From assembly GCA_947167435.1 (NCBI GenBank), contig CAMVIC010000020.1, positions 1-12,677 on the forward strand: 12,677 nt of DNA, written 5' to 3'. The DNA comes from an uncultured Clostridia bacterium (lineage in GTDB: Bacteria; Bacillota_A; Clostridia; Oscillospirales; Oscillospiraceae). Under the pieces are notes generated by a model. That model did no database searches. It was given only the letters and a program-made list of their open reading frames with translations, and had not been told where the DNA came from. Positions 6,916-12,677 of the stretch are shown here, one piece after another. The translations under genes and the position numbers were made by a program. Within the stretch, counting starts at the first letter, position 1, and each line of letters opens with the position of its first letter.

Positions 6916-8313
6916 TTATTTCAGTGCGCCCAGGTCGTACCAGGGCTCCAGATATTCGGCGGTATTCAGCACCATTTCCCGGAACAGCTGTTCGCCCTGC
7001 GCCTGATTCAGCTGCGAGCACAGCGGCTGGGCCAGGAAGGCGGCGAAAATGGCGTTCAGATCCCGGTTCTTGATGCCGGCGTATACGTTTTCGATGTTTC
7101 GCGCATTCTGCTCCACCAGCTGGGCCACCGGGCCGGGCAGGGGATTGCAGAGAATGGGCCGGACGCAGTCGTTGTCAAACACGTGGTTGACCTCCACCAC
7201 GCTGCCCGTCGGAAGCTGGGGCATCTGCCCCCGGTTCAGGGTGTTGGCGTTGGAGATGACCGGCCCCAGGCCCAGGATGGCCTTCATGAGCTCAATGAGC
7301 TCCTCCGGGCTGCGCTGCACCGTCACGGGCATCGTTCCGGCGGCTATGGCGGCGGACTCGGCGATCTTCTTGCGCTGATCGGCCTTGCGGTAGTCCACGG
7401 TGGTCAGGTGGTAGAGCCAGCGCTCCGCGTCGGCGGGGCTGTCCAGATACCAGCTCTTGTTGAGAAACTCCACCAGATGCCGGTCGCCGGCGGCGGCCAG
7501 GACCCCGTAGCGGCGAAACAGATCCATCTTTACCTTGTTGCCGTAACGGAAGGGGTCGCTGCGGAAATCCTCCGGCGCGGCGCCGTGCTTTTCGCAGTAG
7601 CCCTTCTCATAGTACTTTTCCATAAAGCCGGGCAGGAGGGCCAGCACGTCCTGATCCTGCCAGCGGGCCTCGGTGATCCAGGTAAAGTGGTTGATGCCGG
7701 AGGCGTCCACCACCAGCTCGTGCCGGTCGGGCCGGGGAATTCCCAGCTCTTCCTTCAGCACGCAGCAGAGGAAATCCTCCGCGTTAAAGACCTCATGGCA
7801 GCAGCCGAAGGCCCGGATCTCCGGAAACACGTCGAACAGGGTCTTGCAGCAGACGGTCATGGGATTGGTCAGGTTGATGACCCAGGCTTTCGGGCAGCAG
7901 TCCCGGATGGCCCGGGCGAAGCCCTCGTACAGCGGCACGGTGCGCATGGCGCGCAGTACGCCGCCGGGGCCCACCGTGTCGCCCACGGACTGCCAGATGC
8001 CGTATTTTTCCGGCGCGTGCACGTCGGAATGCATGGCGTCAAAGGTGCCGGGCAGGATGGAGCAGGCCACGAAGTCCGCACCGCGCAGGGCGTCCTCCAG
8101 ATGCTCGTACACCACATAGTCCCAGCGGGAAACCGTGTCCGGGTGGGCGTTGATGCGCGCTCCGATCTGCCGGTTCCGCTCTGCGGCGGGCACGTCGATG
8201 TCATACAGGGCGATCTCGCCGCCCAGGCCCTCGGTCAGTGCCAGGTCGTTCATAAAGACCCGGGCCCAGGCCTTGGAACCGCCGCCGATATAGGCCAGTT
8301 TGATCTTTTTCAT
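6916..8313 (-). CDS. Glycoside hydrolase family 4, probable alpha-galacturonidase (LplD-like)
   Basis: GH4 enzymes use NAD+ and a divalent metal (usually Mn2+) and cleave by oxidation at C3 and elimination, not by ordinary hydrolysis. Seen here are the N-terminal dinucleotide-binding loop AYIGGGSKAW (7-16), the acidic DID at the end of strand 2, GDTVGPGG (111-118), NLTNPM (147-152), the metal-binding Cys172-His173 in CCHEVF, and His209 in GINHFTW. The CHEV motif has been described as specific to the alpha-galacturonidase group of GH4 (type member Bacillus subtilis LplD), which releases GalA from alpha-1,4-galacturonides. I chose the ATG at 8313, giving 465 aa: AAAGGTGG lies just upstream of it, whereas the in-frame ATG at 8331 has no ribosome site. 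It is first in an operon with the ATPase and esterase and is divergent from the AraC gene. Family is certain; the galacturonide specificity rests on CHEV and on the pectinase nearby. Confidence 0.93.
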   Translation of the reverse strand: MKKIKLAYIGGGSKAWARVFMNDLALTEGLGGEIALYDIDVPAAERNRQIGARINAHPDTVSRWDYVVYEHLEDALRGADFVACSILPGTFDAMHSDVHAPEKYGIWQSVGDTVGPGGVLRAMRTVPLYEGFARAIRDCCPKAWVINLTNPMTVCCKTLFDVFPEIRAFGCCHEVFNAEDFLCCVLKEELGIPRPDRHELVVDASGINHFTWITEARWQDQDVLALLPGFMEKYYEKGYCEKHGAAPEDFRSDPFRYGNKVKMDLFRRYGVLAAAGDRHLVEFLNKSWYLDSPADAERWLYHLTTVDYRKADQRKKIAESAAIAAGTMPVTVQRSPEELIELMKAILGLGPVISNANTLNRGQMPQLPTGSVVEVNHVFDNDCVRPILCNPLPGPVAQLVEQNARNIENVYAGIKNRDLNAIFAAFLAQPLCSQLNQAQGEQLFREMVLNTAEYLEPWYDLGALK

Positions 8314-8420
8314 ATTTCCACCTTTCCGCATATGGCAAATTCGGAAATGGATATGGACAAAACAGACATTTTTTGGTACTATAATGTTAATGACAATAGA
8401 ATGAAGGAATGAGTTCGCTT
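8314..8420. promoter_or_regulatory. Divergent promoter region with TATAAT and a possible AraC-type operator
   Basis: This gap separates the GH4 operon (leftward) from the AraC gene (rightward). On the + strand a perfect -10 box TATAAT is at 8380-8385, with no good -35 at 16-18 bp; the nearest candidate is TGGACA at 8354-8359, 20 bp away, so an activator may be needed. Two direct copies of ATATGG followed by an A-rich run (8330-8339 and 8351-8361) start 21 bp apart, about two DNA turns, which is the spacing expected for the two DNA-binding motifs of an AraC dimer. The gap is visibly more AT-rich than the genes around it. I see no convincing leftward -10/-35 pair. The operator is inference from repeat spacing alone. 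Confidence 0.45.
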
Positions 8421-9221
8421 ATGAATGATATCATTTATGCGGGAAAGCATTCCCTGACCCGCAACGTCTCCCGCCACGCGCACAGCAGCTGGGAGCTGAT
8501 TTACTGCACCGGCGGCAGTGGAGAGCTGATCTTCGACGACGGTACGGAGCTGAGCTACGATACGGGAACCGTTGTGGCGATTCCGCCCTACCTGTCCCAT
8601 GAGAACTGCAGCAGGCTGGGCTTTACCAACATCCATCTGAACATACAGGACTGCACCCTGACCGGGAAGACGCCCGTTGTGGTGACGGATGACAGCAACT
8701 CCTTTATCCTCAACGCCTTTTCCGCCGCCTACCACCACTTCTGCGGCAGCGGAGGACAGAGGGCCATGCTGCTGGATATCTACGGGGACCTGATCGTCTG
8801 CTATCTGACCAGCTACCAGAACCTGCCCACCCACAGCCGGGTGGTGGATGAGATTGAGTCGAACATTATCCAGAACTATCCGGACTGCAACTATGAGCTG
8901 GACAGCTATTTGCGCTCCTTCCCCTTCAGCTACGACTATCTGCGAAAGCTGTTCAAGAAGGAGCTGGGGGTGACGCCCCACAAATATCTGATCGACAAGC
9001 GCCTGCAGACTGCGGCAGAGCAGCTGCGCGCCGGCAATCTCAGCGGCAATATCACAGAGATTTCCCGCCTCTGCGGCTTTCGGGAGCCGCTGTACTTCTC
9101 CCGCATGTTCAAGAAAAAATACGGAGTTGCCCCAAGCTATTACGTGGAAAACACAGGCAGCACGACCCCCGAGGAAGACGCGGACAGCATCAAGATCCAG
9201 GTGCCGAAGGACGAGGCCTGA
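8421..9221 (+). CDS. AraC-family transcriptional regulator
   Basis: This is a 266-residue regulator. The N-terminal half is a cupin-like sensor (RHAHSSWELIYCTGGSGEL, then an IPPYLSHE strand), the usual sugar-sensing fold of AraC proteins. The C-terminal 90 residues are the double helix-turn-helix: FSYDYLRKLFKKELGVTPHK for the first and ITEISRLCGFREPLYFSRMF for the second, ending KKYGVAPSYY. A tail of about 25 acidic residues follows. Two in-frame starts exist. The ATG at 8409 directly abuts the AAGGA (8404-8408) and cannot use it, so I prefer the ATG at 8421, 12 nt away; the difference is four residues. It faces away from the GH4 operon and towards the GH28-GH105 gene, and probably controls one or both in response to a galacturonate-containing ligand. 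The family is certain; ligand and targets are inferred. Confidence 0.93.
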   Translation: MNDIIYAGKHSLTRNVSRHAHSSWELIYCTGGSGELIFDDGTELSYDTGTVVAIPPYLSHENCSRLGFTNIHLNIQDCTLTGKTPVVVTDDSNSFILNAFSAAYHHFCGSGGQRAMLLDIYGDLIVCYLTSYQNLPTHSRVVDEIESNIIQNYPDCNYELDSYLRSFPFSYDYLRKLFKKELGVTPHKYLIDKRLQTAAEQLRAGNLSGNITEISRLCGFREPLYFSRMFKKKYGVAPSYYVENTGSTTPEEDADSIKIQVPKDEA

Positions 9222-9226
9222 GCCTC

Positions 9227-9389
9227 ATACTATTTCCGGATAGAAAGCTGACTTGGAATTCGGAGCAGAATCTGTGCCAGACGAGGCAGTGCCCGCAGAG
9301 CATAATGGAGATATATGGTCAAGGGCGCTAACGAAGTATGGTGCAGATTCTGCCCGAAGGACTGCCTGATTTCTATTCGGGGATAGTAT
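9227..9389 (+). repeat. Long imperfect inverted repeat, rod-like RNA fold in the araC 3' region
   Basis: This noncoding stretch fills the gap between convergent genes and folds on itself. The outer helix pairs 9227-9246 with 9370-9389 (20 bp unbroken, three G-U). After a 12x11 internal loop, 9259-9263 pairs with 9354-9358. A bulged A9264 follows, then 9265-9279 pairs with 9339-9353 (15 bp, two G-U). After an 8x9 loop, 9288-9294 pairs with 9323-9329 (7 bp, one G-U), leaving a 28-nt apical region. All six wobbles are G-U on the + strand and would be A-C on the minus strand, so the + RNA is the better folder. A 5-bp GC hairpin (9213-9217/9222-9226, araC stop codon in its loop) abuts the rod without a gap. 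No T-tract follows on either strand. It could be a structured 3' UTR or small RNA, or a MITE-like element. The pairing is read directly; function is unknown. Confidence 0.65.
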
Positions 9390-12088
9390 CAGCCCAGCAG
9401 CCGCTTGACCTCGGTATAGCACAGCAGGAAGGGGGCGACGCCCTTGGCGTCGTTCTCCACCACCGGCTCAGAGACGTAATAGGCATAGCTGCCGTCCCGC
9501 CGGCGGTTGTCCGCCGGGCCGAGGCCGGCCACCAGGCAGATCCCGCCCAGGTTCAGCTCGCCGTCCCGGAAAGACAGATATCGATCCACAATGCCGTTGA
9601 AGGTCCTTTGACCCTGGACGGCATATTTTTTATCCAGCACGCCCAGGCGGGCGCCCTTGAGCATGGCATAGGCCAGCATGCTGCTGCCGCTGGTCTCCAG
9701 ATAGTTGCCCTCCCGGCCGGGCTGGTCCGGAACCTGCCAGTACATACCGGTTTCCTCGTCCATATACCGGAGCAGGTTTTCCATAAGCTCGGTGAAGATG
9801 TCCCGCAGGCTGCTGCGCGCTTCGCCCTCCGGAAGAATCTCCAGCAGGTCGGCCAGGGCCACGGAGAACCAGCCGATGGAGCGCAGCCAGAAGCTCCGGG
9901 AGCAGCCGGTCTCCGGGTCCGCCCAGAAGATGGAGCGGCTGGCGTCGTAGCCGTGGAAGTACAGGCCCTTCTCCTCGCTGTACATGCGGCGGCGGACGGT
10001 TTCAATCTGCCGCACGATGTCGGAATAGTCGCCGCTGCCGAAGTGCTTTTCATACAGGGCATAGAAGGGCTGGGCCATATAGATGCCGTCCAGCCAGACC
10101 TGATGGGGGTAGATGGCCTTGTGCCAGAAATTGCCCTCAAAGGTGCGGGGCTGGTTTTCCAGCTGGTGGCGCAGAAGCTCTGCCGCCTTGCGGAATTTTT
10201 CCTTTCCGGTGCGGCGGTAGAGGGGGAAGAGGGCGCGGCCCTCGTTGATGTCGTCCAGGTTGTACTTGGTCATGTGGTAGCGCCGGATGCTGCCGTCCTC
10301 CTCCACGAAGGCGTCGATAAAGGCGTCGACGAAATCGGAATAGCAGCGCTCGCCGGTAATCTCGCTCATGGCCTCCAGCGCGGTCATCATGCAGCCGTCG
10401 ATGTAGTTCCAGTCGGTGGGCTTGCCCTGGCGGATCTTTTCAATGTTCCAGGCGGTGTGCTCCGGCCCGGATTCCCGGATCAGCCGAAGCACGTACTCAT
10501 CGATCTTTTCGTATACGGCCGCGTCACAGAGATTTTCCGCGTGCAGCCGCTCGTAATGGCCGGCAATCAGCTTTTCCCCGACCACGTTCTTCAGCTGCAC
10601 CTGGTGAATCTCGATGTTGCGCACGTTGTCCAGGTAAAGACCAAGGCGGCAGCGCTGCACGGCATAGTTTTCCATGGCGGGAACGCCGGGCTTTGCGTTT
10701 TCCGCAAAGGAGACGCTCACGTTTTCAAAGCGCACGCTGTCGATGGGAGCCTCGGGCAGACCGTCGATGTAGCAGGCGGCTACCTGGGCGCCGGTGCAGC
10801 GCAGGTTGCGGAAGGTGAAGGAGCCCAGATGGGGGGTCCGCTCGTCCACGGGAAGCAGCTCCCGGGACCAGACGTACTCGCTGAAGCGGTCCGGGTCGCA
10901 GCAGTTGTACCACATGTTGATGACCACAGGGGTCAGAACCCCGTCCATCACGATGTTGTCGAACACCACGTGGTCGATGACGCAGTCCTTGCCCCGGCCC
11001 CGGCGGGTCTTGATGCGAAGGCCCCGGTCGGTGCCCCGGAAATAGCACTGGCTGACGCTGAGATCGCGCACGCCCGCGCCGATCTCGCTGCCCAGGGTGA
11101 CGGCGCCGTGGCCGAAATCCATGAGACAGTTGCGCACCGTGTGGTGGTCCGCCGGGCGGCGGAAGGTCCGGCCCAGCTCGATCTTGCCGGATTTGATGGC
11201 GATGCAGTCGTCTCCCACGCTGAAGCGGCAGCCGATGATATTCACCCGGTCGCAGGACTCCGGGTCGATGGCGTCGGTATTGGGGCTGTCCTTGGGGGCG
11301 CTGATGAACACGTCGTAGAAGGAGACGTCCTCGGAAAAATAGGGGTGGAACTGCCAGGAAGCGGAATTGCAGGCGTGCAGGCCGTGAACGGTCACGTTCC
11401 GGCAGCGGTTGAAGAAGAACAGCCTCGGACGGGCAACGGGATCCTCCCGGAAGCCTGTCCACCAGTCGCTGTTCTGGGCGTTTCCGTCCACCCGGCCGGG
11501 TCCCACGATGGTGATGTCCTCGGCGTACTCGGCGGTAATCAGCGACTGATACATGGTCATGGCGCAGCCTTCAAAGGCGCCGAAATGCACGTCCTCCCCG
11601 GTCACCATATCCTGCAGCGTGCCGGGAATTACCGGGTAGCGGGCCTTGTCGGGCTGACCCAGCAGGGCGGCGCCGTCCTGAAACTCCAGGGTGATGTGGC
11701 TTTTGAGGGCCAGGGGTGCGGTCAGATAGCTTCCGGCGGGGAACACCAGCCGTCCGCCTTCCGGCAGGAAGTGGATGGCGGCCTGAATCGCGGCGCTGTC
11801 GTCCGTAAGGCCGTCGCCCACGGCGCCGAAAGAGCGCACGTTCACGGCGCAGCGCTCGGCGGCGGTCCTGAAAACCAGGGTCTCGGCAGGGATGTCTCTC
11901 TCAAAGCTGACTTCCAGGGTATACTCCGTCTCCGGCGTCAAGCCGAAGAGGGAGAACACGTTGGCGCGGCCCTCCCCACGGGGCGCGCCGTTCAGCCGCA
12001 GGGAATAGGGGGCGGGGGAATAGTAGGGCTTATCGTTGACCAGTTCCAGACAGGCGGAGCTGGAACCGACAAAAAGCAAATTAATCAT
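9389..12088 (-). CDS. Bifunctional pectin-degrading enzyme: GH28 (polygalacturonase type) fused to GH105 (unsaturated uronyl hydrolase)
   Basis: This 899-residue protein has three parts. Residues 1-80 resemble a small beta-sandwich (Fn3-like) cap. About 82-505 is a GH28 parallel beta-helix opening with VRSFGAVGDGLTDDSAAIQA. The full GH28 active site is present: NTD with Asp272, DD at 293-294, GHG with His327, and RIK with Arg358 and Lys360. About 524-899 is GH105 (YteR/YesR-like), with PHQVWLDGIYMAQPF, where Asp667 matches the catalytic Asp143 of YteR, and SRSFWLRSIGWFSVAL. GH28 inverts and hydrolyses alpha-1,4-galacturonosyl bonds; GH105 hydrates the unsaturated uronic acid that pectate or rhamnogalacturonan lyases leave at the non-reducing end. 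No signal peptide is present, so the work is cytoplasmic, on imported oligosaccharides. AAAGGA lies 8 nt before the ATG, and the start is 3 nt after the upstream membrane-protein stop. The exact substrate (homogalacturonan or rhamnogalacturonan) is open. Confidence 0.94.
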   Translation of the reverse strand: MINLLFVGSSSACLELVNDKPYYSPAPYSLRLNGAPRGEGRANVFSLFGLTPETEYTLEVSFERDIPAETLVFRTAAERCAVNVRSFGAVGDGLTDDSAAIQAAIHFLPEGGRLVFPAGSYLTAPLALKSHITLEFQDGAALLGQPDKARYPVIPGTLQDMVTGEDVHFGAFEGCAMTMYQSLITAEYAEDITIVGPGRVDGNAQNSDWWTGFREDPVARPRLFFFNRCRNVTVHGLHACNSASWQFHPYFSEDVSFYDVFISAPKDSPNTDAIDPESCDRVNIIGCRFSVGDDCIAIKSGKIELGRTFRRPADHHTVRNCLMDFGHGAVTLGSEIGAGVRDLSVSQCYFRGTDRGLRIKTRRGRGKDCVIDHVVFDNIVMDGVLTPVVINMWYNCCDPDRFSEYVWSRELLPVDERTPHLGSFTFRNLRCTGAQVAACYIDGLPEAPIDSVRFENVSVSFAENAKPGVPAMENYAVQRCRLGLYLDNVRNIEIHQVQLKNVVGEKLIAGHYERLHAENLCDAAVYEKIDEYVLRLIRESGPEHTAWNIEKIRQGKPTDWNYIDGCMMTALEAMSEITGERCYSDFVDAFIDAFVEEDGSIRRYHMTKYNLDDINEGRALFPLYRRTGKEKFRKAAELLRHQLENQPRTFEGNFWHKAIYPHQVWLDGIYMAQPFYALYEKHFGSGDYSDIVRQIETVRRRMYSEEKGLYFHGYDASRSIFWADPETGCSRSFWLRSIGWFSVALADLLEILPEGEARSSLRDIFTELMENLLRYMDEETGMYWQVPDQPGREGNYLETSGSSMLAYAMLKGARLGVLDKKYAVQGQRTFNGIVDRYLSFRDGELNLGGICLVAGLGPADNRRRDGSYAYYVSEPVVENDAKGVAPFLLCYTEVKRLLG

Positions 12089-12091
12089 GGT

Positions 12092-12677
12092 TCAGTCCTT
12101 TATATTCTTTTTTGCATCGTCCACGATGCGAAGAAACAGACGCTTCATGGAAAGAAGCAGCAGGTCCACGGCCAGATAGAACAGGCCGAAGAGCACGGGC
12201 TCCACGCCAAGGGGGACGGAGTCGACAGCGCCGGTGATCTGCACCAGGACGCCGTTGATCACGTTATAGAGGGTATAGACCAGAAACAGCACCAGAAAGG
12301 CATAGAGGATGTTCAGGAAAAAGGAGGCCAGGGAGCGACGGGGAAACATCATCCACCGGTCGTTGTCTCCGGGCGTCTTCTCCCAGAAGCGGAGCAGATT
12401 GTTCACCAGAAGGTCGGTGATGACGCCCATGGCGATGGCCAGGACCACAAACTGGTCCAGAAAGTCCGCCAGGTAGATGCCCAGACCCCAGAAAAAGAAG
12501 AAGCAGACCGCGCCGTTGAACCAGAACTTGAGCAGCAGCGCCTTGACCGTGTCGCCCAGCTCCAGCCGGCGGTGGGAGCGGTATTTCTTCAGCTCCTCCT
12601 CCGAGACCTCGGGGGAGTTGGACTCGTCGGCGGTGACCAGGTCTTCCACCGCCTTGGTATTGAGCTTGTAGTATTCC
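12092..12677 (-). CDS. Four-helix integral membrane protein of unknown function (5' end outside window)
   Basis: I do not recognise a named family. The frame stays open to the right edge and the extra codons read EYYKLNTKAVEDLV, which look like genuine coding sequence. A GTG at 12649 could start a 185-residue form but has no well-spaced ribosome site, so the true start is probably beyond the window. Counting from that GTG, an acidic soluble N-terminus (1-35) is followed by four hydrophobic helices at about 42-62, 66-86, 107-131 and 150-167, with a short loop containing PGDNDRWMMFPRR between helices 2 and 3 and a basic C-terminus (VDDAKKNIKD). It lies 3 nt upstream of the GH28-GH105 gene and holds that gene's ribosome site, so the two are almost surely co-transcribed. 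It is not an ABC permease by sequence, and I cannot match it to the DUF624/YesL proteins found in pectin clusters. Confidence 0.75.
   Translation of the reverse strand, partial: EYYKLNTKAVEDLVTADESNSPEVSEEELKKYRSHRRLELGDTVKALLLKFWFNGAVCFFFFWGLGIYLADFLDQFVVLAIAMGVITDLLVNNLLRFWEKTPGDNDRWMMFPRRSLASFFLNILYAFLVLFLVYTLYNVINGVLVQITGAVDSVPLGVEPVLFGLFYLAVDLLLLSMKRLFLRIVDDAKKNIKD

Noticed and set aside
8311..8331. Starting the GH4 protein at the ATG at 8331, six residues upstream.
   Set aside because: No ribosome site precedes it, while the ATG at 8313 has AAAGGTGG just upstream and begins at the usual KIKLAYIGGG.
7183..8412. A 409-codon + strand frame opposite the GH4 gene.
   Set aside because: It is a shadow of the GH4 gene: no ribosome site, compositionally biased, and it runs through the divergent promoter region.
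8401..8412. A three-codon frame ATG AAG GAA TGA overlapping the araC start, as a leader peptide.
   Set aside because: Too short to judge and it has no ribosome site of its own; it is easily a chance overlap.
9213..9226. GAGGC/GCCTC hairpin over the araC stop codon as an intrinsic terminator.
   Set aside because: The stem is only 5 bp and no T-run follows on either strand. I keep it only as a flank of the larger rod.
9323..9353. The GCTAAC word beside an inverted repeat, suggesting an integron attC site.
   Set aside because: The core RYYYAAC is not matched, no paired simple site lies at the other end, and there is no gene cassette context.
9227..9389. Retron or group II intron RNA as the source of the inverted repeat.
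   Set aside because: No reverse transcriptase is nearby and none of the conserved intron or msr/msd parts are visible.
1..12677. tRNA or rRNA genes, CRISPR arrays, insertion sequences and phage genes.
   Set aside because: Reading both strands I saw no cloverleaf, spaced repeats, transposase or integrase motifs; gaps are too short to hide them.

Overview
The window is GC-rich, tightly packed bacterial chromosome. Codons end mostly in G or C, and several gene pairs overlap or nearly touch. SecA carries the extra segment after GTDIMLGG that clostridial SecAs have. With a solo carbohydrate-type ABC ATPase and pectin enzymes, this suggests a high-GC, gut-type member of the Clostridia (Oscillospirales/Ruminococcaceae-like). 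That placement is inference; no marker gene fixes the species.

Left block, + strand, 1-4981: the 3' two thirds of secA; a frame-broken pgeF (peptidoglycan editing factor/multicopper polyphenol oxidase family); a lipoprotein that looks like a family 5 (peptide/nickel type) ABC substrate-binding protein with no permease beside it; cytidine deaminase (cdd); and a 94-residue protein that is only the DNA-binding head of a LysR regulator. Gaps are short, so the last four at least look like one operon. A strong hairpin at 4980-5026 ends it and also serves the operon converging from the right.

Middle block, 5035-9221: a minus-strand operon of an NAD/Mn-dependent GH4 enzyme with the CHEV motif of alpha-galacturonidases, a MalK/MsmK/UgpC-type ABC ATPase, and a cytoplasmic alpha/beta-hydrolase (probable carbohydrate acetylesterase) whose start overlaps the ATPase stop by one base. 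An AraC-family regulator is transcribed divergently from this operon; the roughly 100-bp gap holds a perfect TATAAT and a direct repeat that could be its operator.

Right block, 9389-12677, minus strand: a four-helix membrane protein running off the right edge, followed after 3 nt by an 899-residue cytoplasmic enzyme joining a GH28 polygalacturonase-type domain to a GH105 unsaturated galacturonyl hydrolase domain. Together with GH4, the esterase and the sugar ABC ATPase, this reads as an intracellular pectic-oligosaccharide locus: import, deacetylation, then release of galacturonate by three different chemistries. Permease, binding protein and galacturonate catabolic genes are not in the window.

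The least explained element is between the convergent araC and GH28-GH105 genes. Positions 9227-9389 form a long imperfect inverted repeat that folds into a rod. Every non-Watson-Crick position in its helices is a G-U pair when read as + strand RNA, and none is A-C, which hints at an RNA structure kept on that strand. It lacks a T-tract on either strand, so it is not a standard terminator. No stretch above 300 bases lacks a gene.
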